Shown: positions 35,838-44,124 of the stretch, one piece after another
Position numbering within the stretch: the first letter of the stretch is position 1
How the letters are laid out: each line of letters starts with the position of its first letter
DNA from: Streptomyces lydicus
GTDB lineage: Bacteria > Actinomycetota > Actinomycetes > Streptomycetales > Streptomycetaceae
Assembly (NCBI RefSeq): GCF_000717345.1
Contig: NZ_JNZA01000035.1
Location: 1 to 64,000 of the forward strand
Length of the DNA stretch: 64,000 bases
Direction: 5' to 3'
Program-made: the position numbers and the translations under genes
The notes under the pieces: generated by a model
The model's input: only the letters and a program-made list of their open reading frames with translations
The model's database searches: none
What the model was told of the DNA's origin: nothing

Positions 35838-36590
35838 CTAACGGCCGATCGGCCAGGCCGCGGTCTCGTGGTAGGGCTCGCGGTCGGTGCGGTCGTGGAA
35901 CTCGGCGCACGCGTCGGTGAGCGACTCCAGCAGCGTCAGCGGGTCCGGCAGCGGCAGCTCGGGGCCGCGCAGCCAGGTCACCGCGGGCTGGTCGCCGGGG
36001 AGGGTCGAGGGCGGCAGGAGGACGTAGCTGCCGCGGCAGTGCCAGCGCAGGCCCGGGTGCTCGTCGAGGGTCTCGGGGTGGCAGTCCAGCTCGCAGGGCC
36101 ACCACTCGTCCTCGTCGTCCGGGGTGCCGCGGGTGGCCGTGAAGAACAGCATCCGGCCGTCGCCGAAGCCGGCCCCGCTGAGGGTGATCGGCCCGACCTC
36201 GATGCCCGCGGCCTCCAGCCGTTCCAGGGCGCTGCGGCCGGCCTCGACGGGGACGTCGAGCACGTCGTGGGCGATGCCGGTGGCGGTGATGAAGTTGGCC
36301 TGCGGGAGGGTGCGGATCCAGGCGGCGACCTTGTCGCGGTCGGTGGTGGCGACGGTCTGCCAGCCGAAGGAGACGGGATGCCGGCCGGGGGTGGGACAGC
36401 CGATGCGTTCGCAGGAACAGCCGTAGCCGGAGGGGTGGGCCGCGGGGGCGATGGGGAAGCCCGCTCCGGCCGCGGCCAGCAGCAGGTCCTCGCGGCTGCG
36501 GGCAGCCGCTGATCCCGTGTCCGTATCGCGCCCGTCCGATCCGCTCTTCGGCCGGCGCAGCCACTGGGAGAACCTGCTCTTGCGTTCCAT
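35838..36590 (-). CDS. Stand-alone prim-pol-like protein
   Basis: A 250-residue protein resembling the N-terminal bifunctional DNA primase/polymerase domain found in actinobacterial mobile elements and chromosomes. A Cys-rich, His-containing zinc-type loop (YGCSCERIGCPTPGRHP, about 55-71) precedes a body with FITATGIAHDVLDVPVEAG, GRMLFFTATRG and WHCRGSYVLLPPSTL. The Asp pair of an active polymerase is not clear: the position reads DVLDVPVEAG, so the protein may be a regulator derived from the fold. No helicase domain follows. Confidence 0.75.
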   Translation of the reverse strand: MERKSRFSQWLRRPKSGSDGRDTDTGSAAARSREDLLLAAAGAGFPIAPAAHPSGYGCSCERIGCPTPGRHPVSFGWQTVATTDRDKVAAWIRTLPQANFITATGIAHDVLDVPVEAGRSALERLEAAGIEVGPITLSGAGFGDGRMLFFTATRGTPDDEDEWWPCELDCHPETLDEHPGLRWHCRGSYVLLPPSTLPGDQPAVTWLRGPELPLPDPLTLLESLTDACAEFHDRTDREPYHETAAWPIGR

Positions 36591-36751
36591 CTATCCCCTC
36601 ACTTCGAGCGGTGGTCTGGGATCAATGCTGCCACCATCCTGCGCCTCGGGTGACCGGTGTGGAGATCCGGGGTGAACGAAGGGGGCACCAATACCGGCAA
36701 TTCACCTCATCGCCGACAGGTTGCCGCTCCACCCCGGCCCGCCGGGCGGGC

Positions 36752-37351
36752 TCAGTCGCGGGGCCGCAGACCGCGCAGTACCTGGTCGACCAGGGTGTCG
36801 ACGAACTCGTAGGTCAAGGGGCCGGTGCGCATCAGCCAGCGCTGTGAGAAGGGACTCAGCACCATCTCGGCGGCCACCCGCACATCGACGTCGGCGGCGA
36901 CCTCGCCGGCTTCCTGCGCCGCACGCAGCCGTTCGACGTAGACGCGGATGCCGGGCTCCAGCAGCCGGCCGACGAAGGTACGGGAGAGCTCCTCGTCGCC
37001 GGCGCCGGCCGCCGCGAGGGCGCGGTAGGGGGCCTGGAAGGCCGGGTCGTTGAACTCGTCGGCGGTCGCCCGCAGCACGAACTTCAGGTCCGCGGCCAGG
37101 TCACCGGTGTCCGGGAGGCCCTTGGCGTAGTCCTCGTCGGCGTCGGCGGTGAACGCGTCGAGGAGGACGGCGGCCTTGGAGGGCCACCAGCGGTAGATCG
37201 TCTGCTTGCCGACCCCGGCCCGGGAGGCGATGCCTTCGATCGTGAGCTTGTCGTAGCCGACCTCGCCGACGAGCACGAGGGCGGCGTCGAAGATCGCACG
37301 GCGGGAGCGCTCACTGCGGCGGGTGGCGTCGGGGGCGGGTTTGTTGGCCAT
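36752..37351 (-). CDS. TetR family regulator
   Basis: A 199-residue TetR repressor. The helix-turn-helix is at about residues 15-60 (IEGIASRAGVGKQTIYRWWPSKAAVLLDAF), followed by a TetR_C-type ligand domain with FQAPYRALAAAG. It diverges from a DUF6243 gene, and the 158-bp gap holds three related palindromes that are probably its operators, giving autoregulation. Its ligand is unknown. Confidence 0.9.
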   Translation of the reverse strand: MANKPAPDATRRSERSRRAIFDAALVLVGEVGYDKLTIEGIASRAGVGKQTIYRWWPSKAAVLLDAFTADADEDYAKGLPDTGDLAADLKFVLRATADEFNDPAFQAPYRALAAAGAGDEELSRTFVGRLLEPGIRVYVERLRAAQEAGEVAADVDVRVAAEMVLSPFSQRWLMRTGPLTYEFVDTLVDQVLRGLRPRD

Positions 37352-37377
37352 GGCGCGGAGTCTAGCGAGAGAGAGGC

Positions 37378-37453
37378 GAGACGTATCGTCTTGACGAGAC
37401 GCAACGTCTCGTGGATAGTGGGGGCAGTGAGAGCGAGACGGTCCGTCTCGCTC
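37378..37453. promoter_or_regulatory. Three-palindrome operator array between TetR and DUF6243 genes
   Basis: Site 1 (37378-37392) reads GAGACG-TAT-CGTCTT. Site 2 (37394-37412) reads ACGAGACG-CAA-CGTCTCGT and is perfect. Site 3 (37431-37453) has perfect 11-bp arms GAGCGAGACGG around one base. All share the core GAGACG/CGTCTC. A TTGACG sequence at 37391-37396 overlaps sites 1 and 2 and may be a -35 element. Confidence 0.8.
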
Positions 37454-37509
37454 GGTGCAGGTCTCCCGTCCGGTGGAGACCTCGTTCGGCGGCAAGGAGA
37501 GGGGATCCC

Positions 37510-37686
37510 ATGAGCAAGGGAAACGCGGGCGGCATGCTGGGCGTCGGCGGCACCCGGAGCAAGCTGTCGCGCGGTGCGCTGCGCGGCGGCGGGAGCGCCG
37601 GCCGCGGCGGCCGGGAGCGCGCCGAGGAGCAGGCACAGCGGCGTGATCTGCTGCGCAGATTCCAGGAGCGGGCGCGCACGGAGTGA
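37510..37686 (+). CDS. DUF6243 family small protein
   Basis: A 58-residue basic, Gly/Arg-rich protein beginning SKGNAGGMLGVGGTRSKLSRG, which I recognise as a small Streptomyces family (DUF6243) of unknown role. AAGGAGAGGGG precedes the ATG. The C-terminal half is helical and charged (ERAEEQAQRRDLLRRFQERA). It is under the three-site operator array shared with the divergent TetR gene. Confidence 0.78.
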   Translation: MSKGNAGGMLGVGGTRSKLSRGALRGGGSAGRGGRERAEEQAQRRDLLRRFQERARTE

Positions 37687-37807
37687 GCCCGGAGCCACCC
37701 GAACGGCTTCCGGTGCGGGCGCGAGGGCTCCGCACGGCGGACGATGCTCCTGAGCGCGGGCGGGATCGCGTGCCCGCGCGGAGTTCCGTCACCGTGAGGA
37801 GCCCTCC

Positions 37808-38656
37808 TTGCGTACTCCCCGGCGCAGCGCCATCCCCCGTCGCTACCTGATGTGCCCGCCCGCGTACTTCCGGGTCAGCTACTCCATCAACCCCTGGATG
37901 GACCCCGGCAAACCGGTCGACCTCGCCGTCGCGCAGGCCCAGTGGGAGGACCTGCGCGACCGCTACCGCGCGCTCGGCCACACCGTCGAGGAGCTGGTGC
38001 CGCACCCCGGGTGCCCCGACATGGTCTTCACCGCGAACGGCGCCACCGTCGTGGACGGGCGGGTGCTCGGGGCGCGGTTCGCCTTCGCCGAGCGCGGCGC
38101 CGAGGCCGCGGTGCACGCCCGGTGGTACCGGGAGCACGGGTTCGCCGACGTACGGGAGCCGCTGCACATCAACGAGGGCGAGGGGGACTTCGCGGTCACC
38201 GCGTCCTGGCTGCTGGCCGGCCGCGGCTTCCGCAGCAGCCCGCTGTCGCACGCGGAGGCCCAGGAGTACTTCCGGCGGCCGGTGATCGGGCTGGACCTGG
38301 TCGATCCGCGGTTCTACCACCTCGACACGGCGCTGTGCGTGCTGGACGGGGGCGACGGGGAGCCCGGCGGGCGGGGCGCGGAGATCATGTACTACCCCGG
38401 TGCGTTCTCCCCCGGCAGCCGGGCGGTGCTGGCGCGGCTGTTCCCGGACGCGGTGGTGGCGTCGGCGGCCGACGCCGCGGCGTTCGGCCTGAACGCGGTG
38501 TCCGACGGGCTCCATGTGCTGCTGCCGGCCGGCGCGGTCGGGCTGTTCGGGCCGCTGCGGGAGCGGGGGTTCGAGCCCCTCGGGATGGACCTGGGCGAGT
38601 TGCTCAAGGGCGGCGGCAGCGTGAAGTGCGTGACGGCGGAGGTGCGGCCGGGGTGA
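37808..38656 (+). CDS. ddaH: Dimethylarginine dimethylaminohydrolase
   Basis: Hydrolyses N-omega-methylated arginines to citrulline and methylamines (amidinotransferase superfamily). The 282-residue protein has MVFTANGATVV, NEGEGDF, the catalytic His171 in YHLDTALCVL and nucleophile Cys274 in GGGSVKCVT. The N-terminal MCPPAYFRVSYSINPWM is typical. The TTG start is supported by GAGGAG 6 nt upstream. It may lie downstream of DUF6243 but 121 bp separate them. Ornithine or arginine deiminase-like activity is possible, but the motifs fit DDAH best. Confidence 0.9.
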   Translation: MRTPRRSAIPRRYLMCPPAYFRVSYSINPWMDPGKPVDLAVAQAQWEDLRDRYRALGHTVEELVPHPGCPDMVFTANGATVVDGRVLGARFAFAERGAEAAVHARWYREHGFADVREPLHINEGEGDFAVTASWLLAGRGFRSSPLSHAEAQEYFRRPVIGLDLVDPRFYHLDTALCVLDGGDGEPGGRGAEIMYYPGAFSPGSRAVLARLFPDAVVASAADAAAFGLNAVSDGLHVLLPAGAVGLFGPLRERGFEPLGMDLGELLKGGGSVKCVTAEVRPG

Positions 38657-38680
38657 GCCCCCGGGCGGCCGCCGGGCCGG

Positions 38681-39631
38681 TCAGGCCCAGTCGTCGCCCC
38701 ACGCCGCGTCGCGGGCCGCCTTGTACGCGGCGCCGTGGCGCTTGGAGACCGTGGTGCGCTCCAGCCCGTCCGCCGTGGTGCACAGGTCCAGCAGGACCTG
38801 GCCCTTGCGGAGCTGCGGCTTGCGGACGATGCGGGCGGCGGCCGGGGCGGCGTCGAGGGTGGTGGCGGCCACGTAGCTGAACTTCTCGTCCTCGTACGGC
38901 AGGGAGCCGCCCTTCACCTGGCGGTGGAGGGAGGAGCGGTTGACCCGGGCGGCGAAGTGGCACCAGTCCTGCCCGGGGACGATCGGGCAGCTGCCGCTGT
39001 GCGGGCAGGGCGCGACGACGCGCAGGCCGGCCTCGACGAGCTGGGTGCGGGCCTCGCGGATGCGGAGGTAGCCGTCCGGGGTGCCGGGTTCGACGAGGAC
39101 GACGGCGGTGGCCGTGGCGGCCGCGGCGACGACGGCGCGGCGGTCCTCGGGGCGCAGCTCGCCGAGGACGTAGGAGACGGTGACCAGGTCCGTGCCGGCG
39201 GGCAGGGTCAGTCCTTCGCCGAGGGTCCGGCGCTGCCAGTCGGTGCCGGGGAGGATGCCGTCGGCCAGTTCCGCGCCGAGGTCGAGGGCGGGCTGGGCCC
39301 AGTCCAGGACGGTGCTGTGGTGGCCCTGCCAGGTGGCGGCGGTGGCCCAGGTGGCGGCGCCGGTGCCGCCGCCGATGTCGACGTGGGTCGCCGGGGACCA
39401 GTCGGGGACGCGGACGGCGAACGCGGTCAGAGCGGCCCGTACGGCTTCGAAGGTGGCCGGCATGCGGTAGGCGGCATACGCGGCCACGTCCGCGCGGTCG
39501 CGCAGCACCGGGGCGTCGGTGGGGGTGCGGCCCCGGTAGTTGGCGATCAGGCGGTCCACGGCCTGCGCGGCCTGCTTGGGCGGCAGGCCGTCGAGCAGGC
39601 CGGCCAGTGCGGCGCGCAGTTCCTCGTGCAT
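38681..39631 (-). CDS. Rsm22-like small-subunit methyltransferase
   Basis: A 316-residue protein of the mitochondrial Rsm22 family, related to SAM-dependent methyltransferases acting on or stabilising the small ribosomal subunit. The SAM motif is HVDIGGGTGAATWA (about residue 84). The family's four-Cys cluster is present in part as CPHSGSCPI and DWCHFAARVNRS, a likely Fe-S site, followed by HRQVKGGSLPYEDEKFSYV. It is next to, and 31 bp downstream of, the serine hydrolase gene on the same strand. Confidence 0.88.
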   Translation of the reverse strand: MHEELRAALAGLLDGLPPKQAAQAVDRLIANYRGRTPTDAPVLRDRADVAAYAAYRMPATFEAVRAALTAFAVRVPDWSPATHVDIGGGTGAATWATAATWQGHHSTVLDWAQPALDLGAELADGILPGTDWQRRTLGEGLTLPAGTDLVTVSYVLGELRPEDRRAVVAAAATATAVVLVEPGTPDGYLRIREARTQLVEAGLRVVAPCPHSGSCPIVPGQDWCHFAARVNRSSLHRQVKGGSLPYEDEKFSYVAATTLDAAPAAARIVRKPQLRKGQVLLDLCTTADGLERTTVSKRHGAAYKAARDAAWGDDWA

Positions 39632-39662
39632 TGAAGGAATTCTACGGCGCCGGAAGGGCCCC

Positions 39663-40799
39663 TCAGCCGCCCCGGACCACCGCTCTGGCCAGCCGGGTGG
39701 CGGCCGCGGCGCGCGGGGCGCTGCCGCCGGTGCGGCGGCGCGGGTGGACGGTGTTGGCGAGCAGGATCAGGAAGGTGTCGGTGGCGCGGTCCAGCAGCAG
39801 GCTGGTGCCGGTGAAACCGGTGTGCCCGGCGGCGCCGCGGCCCGCCAACTCCCCCATGAAATACGGCTGGTCGATGCCGAAGCCGAGGCCGGGCGGATCG
39901 AGCAGGGCGGCGACCGCGCCGGCGCCGAGGATCCGGGCGGTGCCGTACGCGCCGCCGTTGAGCAGCGTGCGGCACAGCACGGCCAGGTCCTGGGCGGTGG
40001 AGAAGAGGCCCGCGTGGCCGGCCACCCCGCCCAGCGCCCAGGCGTTCTCGTCGTGCACCTCGCCGCGGAGCATCCCGCGGTCGACCTTGGCCCAGGGGCG
40101 CCGCTGGTCCTCCGTGGCCGCCACCCCGTGCGGCGCCAGCGGGCCGTAGCAGGTGCTGGACATGCCCAGCGGGCCGGTGATGCCCTCGCGGACCAGCGCG
40201 TCCAAGGGGCGCCCGGTGAGCTGCTCCAGGATCAGCTGGAGGCAGATCAGATTGAGGTCGGAGTAGAGGTAGCTGGTGTCGGGGCGGCCGGTGGGGGCGG
40301 CGGTCTCGCGCCACAGCAGCTCCAGCTGGGCGCCGCGCTCCGCGCGCTCGTAGAACGGCAGCTCGGGGGCGAGCCCGGAGGTGTGGGTGAGCAGCTGCCG
40401 GACGGTGATGCCCGGGGCGAAGGCCGGCAGGTGCGCCCGGACCGGGTCGTTGAGGAACAGCCGGCCCCGTTCGACCTGCTGGATCGCGACGATGGCGGTG
40501 AAGAGCTTGCTGAGCGAGGCGAGGTCGAAGACGGTGCCGACCCGCATCGGCTCCCACAGGTCGCGCGGCAGATCGAGGCCGCGGTCCTGCGCGGGGTCGT
40601 ACGCCCGGTAGCGGTGGGCCCAGCCGGCGGCGGCCTCGGCGACCACGACCGGGCCGCGGCCGGCCAGCACCACCGCGCCCGGGCACCACGACGGCCGGCC
40701 CTCGGGCAGCGCGCACACGCCACGCACCAGCCGCTCCACCCAGGCCGGGTCCAGCCCCGCCCGGGTCGGCGTGCCGTAGGTGAGTCTCGGTGCGCTCAG
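39663..40799 (-). CDS. Beta-lactamase-fold serine hydrolase, probable CTG start
   Basis: A class C beta-lactamase/esterase-type hydrolase of 378 residues. The SxxK motif is SLSK (about residues 95-98) in VFDLASLSKLFTAIVA, the YxN-like motif is YSDLN, and HTGFTG stands for the third motif. No signal peptide is visible. I place the start at a CTG because GAGGGAGGA lies 7 nt upstream and the added residues SAPRLTYGTPTRAGLDPAWVE look like the family N-terminus; the first conventional codon is the GTG at 40739, with no ribosome site. It follows the MFS gene by 26 bp, forming an operon. Confidence 0.85.
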   Translation of the reverse strand: MSAPRLTYGTPTRAGLDPAWVERLVRGVCALPEGRPSWCPGAVVLAGRGPVVVAEAAAGWAHRYRAYDPAQDRGLDLPRDLWEPMRVGTVFDLASLSKLFTAIVAIQQVERGRLFLNDPVRAHLPAFAPGITVRQLLTHTSGLAPELPFYERAERGAQLELLWRETAAPTGRPDTSYLYSDLNLICLQLILEQLTGRPLDALVREGITGPLGMSSTCYGPLAPHGVAATEDQRRPWAKVDRGMLRGEVHDENAWALGGVAGHAGLFSTAQDLAVLCRTLLNGGAYGTARILGAGAVAALLDPPGLGFGIDQPYFMGELAGRGAAGHTGFTGTSLLLDRATDTFLILLANTVHPRRRTGGSAPRAAAATRLARAVVRGG

Positions 40800-40825
40800 G
40801 GTCCGGTCCTCCCTCTGCGATACCC

Positions 40826-42133
40826 CTACGGGGTGCTCTCCTCCCTACGCTGCCACGGGCGGCACAGTCCCAGGAAGCTCACGAGCGCCAAAACGGCACA
40901 GCACAGCTGGACGAGGGCCATCGGTACGGCGGTCCGCTCGCCCGCGACGCCCACCAGCGGGGAGGCCACCGAGCCCAGCAGGAAGGTCGAGGTGCCCAGC
41001 AGCGCCGAGGCGGAGCCGGCCGCGTGCGGGGTGCGCAGCAGGGCCAGGGTGTTGGTGCTCGGCATGATCAGGCCCATGGAGGCCATCAGGACGAACAGGC
41101 CGGCGGCCATGGGGACCAGCCCGACGTGCCCGAAGAGGCCGGAGCCCATCAGCAGCAGGGCGGTGGCGGCCAGCGCGGTCACCGCCAGGCCGGTGCCCAG
41201 CACCTTGTCCAGGCCGACCCGGCCGACCAGCAGCTTGCCGTTGAGCTGGCCGACCGCGACCAGGCCGACGGAGTTGATGCCGAAGAGCAGGCTGAAGACC
41301 TGCGGGGAGGCGCCGTAGATCTCCTGGATGACGAACGGGGAGGCCGAGATGTAGGCGAAGAGGGCGGCGAAGGCGAAGGCGCCGACGAGCAGGTAGCCGG
41401 AGAACACCCGGTCGGCGAGCAGGTCGCGCATGGTGCGCAGCGCCTCGCCCAGGCCGCCGGGGTGCCGGCGCTCGGGCGGCAGGGTCTCGTCCAGGGTGCG
41501 CCAGACCAGGGCGGTGAGGGCCAGGCCGACGGCGGTCAGCACGACGAAGACGCCGCGCCAGTCGGTGATCTGGAGGATTTGCCCGCCGATGAGCGGGGCG
41601 ACGACCGGGGCCACGCCGGAGATCAGCATGAGCGTGGAGAAGAAGCGGGCCATCGCGACGCCGTCGTAGAGGTCGCGCACCACCGCCCGGGCGATGACGA
41701 TGCCGGCGGCGCCCGCCAGGCCCTGGAGCAGCCGGAAGGCGATGAGCACCTCGGCGTCGGTGGCGAGCGCGCACAGCGCGGTGGCCAGCACGTAGATCAC
41801 CATGCCGGCCAGCAGCGGACGGCGGCGCCCCCACTTGTCGCTCATCGGCCCGACGATCATCTGGCCCAGCGCCATCCCGGCCAGGCAGGTGGTCAGGGTC
41901 AGCTGGACGGTGGCCGCCGGGCTGTGCAGCACGGCGGTGACCTGCGGCAGGGCCGGCAGGTACATGTCCATGGAGAGCGGCGGCACCGCCGTGAGACCCC
42001 CGAGGACGAAGGTGACCAGGAGGCTGGTGCGGCGGGACGACGGCCGTACCCCGGGGGCACCGGGTGCCGCGTCCCGCCCGGCTATCGCGGGCGAATCCCC
42101 CGTCTCGGCAGCGCGGGTCCCGGGCTCCGTCAT
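40826..42133 (-). CDS. Bcr/CflA family MFS drug exporter
   Basis: A 435-residue 12-helix exporter of the Bcr/CflA group (bicyclomycin, chloramphenicol, sulfonamide efflux). Signature parts are the first-helix MDMYLPALPQVTAVL, GPMSDKWGRRRPLL (motif A) and GAAGIVIARAVVRDLYDG (motif C region). The N-terminal 35 residues are disordered. I chose the ATG at 42133 because GGAG lies 6 nt upstream; an ATG 12 nt earlier is in frame. It is followed closely by the serine hydrolase gene. Confidence 0.9.
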   Translation of the reverse strand: MTEPGTRAAETGDSPAIAGRDAAPGAPGVRPSSRRTSLLVTFVLGGLTAVPPLSMDMYLPALPQVTAVLHSPAATVQLTLTTCLAGMALGQMIVGPMSDKWGRRRPLLAGMVIYVLATALCALATDAEVLIAFRLLQGLAGAAGIVIARAVVRDLYDGVAMARFFSTLMLISGVAPVVAPLIGGQILQITDWRGVFVVLTAVGLALTALVWRTLDETLPPERRHPGGLGEALRTMRDLLADRVFSGYLLVGAFAFAALFAYISASPFVIQEIYGASPQVFSLLFGINSVGLVAVGQLNGKLLVGRVGLDKVLGTGLAVTALAATALLLMGSGLFGHVGLVPMAAGLFVLMASMGLIMPSTNTLALLRTPHAAGSASALLGTSTFLLGSVASPLVGVAGERTAVPMALVQLCCAVLALVSFLGLCRPWQRREESTP

Positions 42134-42279
42134 GAGCGTCTCCATGGGTCGGTGATGGCTGCACCATGGTGTCATGCACGGGGCGGGTTCCAGCCGTCCT
42201 CGGGGCCCTCCATTGGACCTAGGACATACGTCCCGCCGGGCCCGGGACCCCGGTCCCGGCGGGGCGTACGACCCCTGGA

Positions 42280-43959
42280 TCAGGCGGGCTTGAGGCCCGG
42301 GTCGCCGGCCTCGGTGACGAAGGACGCGGCGGTGCGCACCGGCGCCCCGGGGGTGGTGACGGCGGACACCGTGCGGTAGTCGCCGCGGGCGGTCGCCTCG
42401 TCCAGGGTCACGGTCAGGTAGCCGCGGCGGCCGTTGTAGAACTTCATGTGCGGGTTGGCGGCCAGGTACGTCTCCCAGTTGGCGGGCTTGTCCGCGCCGT
42501 TCTTGCCGCTGCTGATCGAGGTGGTGACGAACTCCACGCCCGCGGTGCGCGAGCGGGGGTCGGTGAAGTCCCGCTTGATGTCGAAGGCGTAGTGCACGTG
42601 CACATCGCCGGTCAGTACGACGAGGTTGTCCACCCCGGCGGCTTCCGCGCCCGCCAGGACCCGTTCGCGGGAGGCCGGGTAGCCGTCCCAGGCGTCCATG
42701 CTGACCTGGTAGCCGGGGCCGGTGGCGTTGCGCCGCTCGGCGAAGGTGACCTGCTGCGGCAGCACGTTCCAGCGGGCGGTGGACTGCCGCCAGCCGTCGA
42801 TCAGCCAGCGCTCCTGGGTGGCGCCGGTCAGCGTGCGACGGGGGTCCTCGGACTCCGGGCCCGGGGTGTGCCAGCCGTCGCCGTAAGCCTGGTCGGAGCG
42901 GTACTGGCGGGTGTCGAGGATGTCGAACTGGGCGAGCCGGCCGTACTGCAGGCGCCGGTAGAGCCGGGCGTCGGGGCCGTCGGGCCGCTGCGGGCGGCGC
43001 AGCGGCTGGTTCTCCCAGTACGCGCGGTAGGCGGCGGCCCGGCGGATGAGGAACTCGGCGGGCGGCAGGGCGTCCTCGCTGATGTCGGAGGCGTAGTTGT
43101 TCTCCACCTCGTGGTCGTCCCAGGTGACGATGAAGGGGTGCGCGGCGTGCGCGGCCTGGAGGTCCGGGTCGGACTTGTAGAGGGCGTAGCGCAGCCGGTA
43201 GTCCTCCAGCGTGACCGTCTCGCGGTTGAACAGCGCGGGCAGCGTGCGGTCGGTGTAGGCGCGGGCGCCGCCGTGCGCGCCGACCGGGTACTCGTAGAGG
43301 TAGTCGCCGAGGTGGAAGACGACGTCGAGGTCCTCCTGCGCCAGGTGCCGGTACGCCGTGAAGTAGCCGTCGTGGTACGCCTGGCAGGAGACCGCGGCGA
43401 GCTTCAGCTCGGAGAGCTGGGCGCTGCGGGCGGGCGCGGTGCGGGTGCGGCCGACGGGGCTGATCCAGCTGCCGGCCCGGAAGCGGTAGTAGTAGACGCG
43501 GTCGGGCGCGAGACCGGTGGGCTCGATGTGCACGGAGTGGTTGAACTCCGGGTGCGCCTCCGCCCGGCCCCGGCCGGCCAGCCGCGTGAAGTGCTCGTCG
43601 TAGGCGACTTCCCAGCGGACGGTGACTCTGGCATGCGGCATGCCTTCCCCGCTCGGCTCGTACGGGCGCGGCGCGAGGCGGGTCCACAGCACCACGGAGC
43701 CGGGCTGCGGGTCCCCGGAGGCGACGCCGAGGGTGAAGGGGTTCTCGGTGATCTTGCGGGCGTCGGCCTCGGCGGCGTACGCGGCGCCCGCGCCCGGCAG
43801 GTTGGTCGCGAAGGCGAGTGCGGCGGCGGCCCCGGTGGCGGTGAGGAAACGCCGGCGGCCGACGTGCGCGCCGGCGCCTGCCCGCGCGGGGCGCACCGCG
43901 TGCGCGAGGTGTGCGGCGGCTGCCCGGATCTCCTGCTCGTACGCTGCGGTCTGCGGCAT
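42280..43959 (-). CDS. phoD: PhoD-type alkaline phosphatase
   Basis: A 559-residue Tat-secreted phosphodiesterase/phosphomonoesterase of the PhoD family. The signal peptide has GRRRFLTATGAAAALAF after a 30-residue n-region. The N-terminal fibronectin-like domain starts NPFTLGVASGDPQPGSVVLWTRL. Metal-site motifs are AAVSCQAY, HLGDYLYEY, WDDHEVENNY and VVLTGDVHVHY. GGGGAGGG precedes the ATG. I did not see a clear PHO box upstream. It diverges from the DUF4429 gene. Confidence 0.93.
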   Translation of the reverse strand: MPQTAAYEQEIRAAAAHLAHAVRPARAGAGAHVGRRRFLTATGAAAALAFATNLPGAGAAYAAEADARKITENPFTLGVASGDPQPGSVVLWTRLAPRPYEPSGEGMPHARVTVRWEVAYDEHFTRLAGRGRAEAHPEFNHSVHIEPTGLAPDRVYYYRFRAGSWISPVGRTRTAPARSAQLSELKLAAVSCQAYHDGYFTAYRHLAQEDLDVVFHLGDYLYEYPVGAHGGARAYTDRTLPALFNRETVTLEDYRLRYALYKSDPDLQAAHAAHPFIVTWDDHEVENNYASDISEDALPPAEFLIRRAAAYRAYWENQPLRRPQRPDGPDARLYRRLQYGRLAQFDILDTRQYRSDQAYGDGWHTPGPESEDPRRTLTGATQERWLIDGWRQSTARWNVLPQQVTFAERRNATGPGYQVSMDAWDGYPASRERVLAGAEAAGVDNLVVLTGDVHVHYAFDIKRDFTDPRSRTAGVEFVTTSISSGKNGADKPANWETYLAANPHMKFYNGRRGYLTVTLDEATARGDYRTVSAVTTPGAPVRTAASFVTEAGDPGLKPA

Positions 43960-44111
43960 CTGGCCCTCCCCTGGCGGCGGTTGTCCCCAAGGATTGGAGG
44001 GGTGCGGGACGGCGCGCCGCTGTCCCGTGCACGACGCATGCGTGACCGCGGGATGATGCTTGGACCCGCATCGGACGCGCCCGGACAATCACGGCACCGG
44101 GCGTGGCTCCG

Positions 44112-44117
44112 TAGGAT
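44112..44117 (+). promoter_or_regulatory. Candidate -10 element for leaderless DUF4429 mRNA
   Basis: TAGGAT ends 7 nt before the ATG at 44125 and no Shine-Dalgarno sequence is present. The -10 matches the Streptomyces consensus well. Confidence 0.5.
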
Positions 44118-44124
44118 TCGGACC

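Noticed and set aside
40820..40833. CsoR-like string ATACCCCTACGGGGTG
   Set aside because: It overlaps the stop codon of the Bcr/CflA gene inside an operon, and the right half lacks the final TA; probably coincidence.
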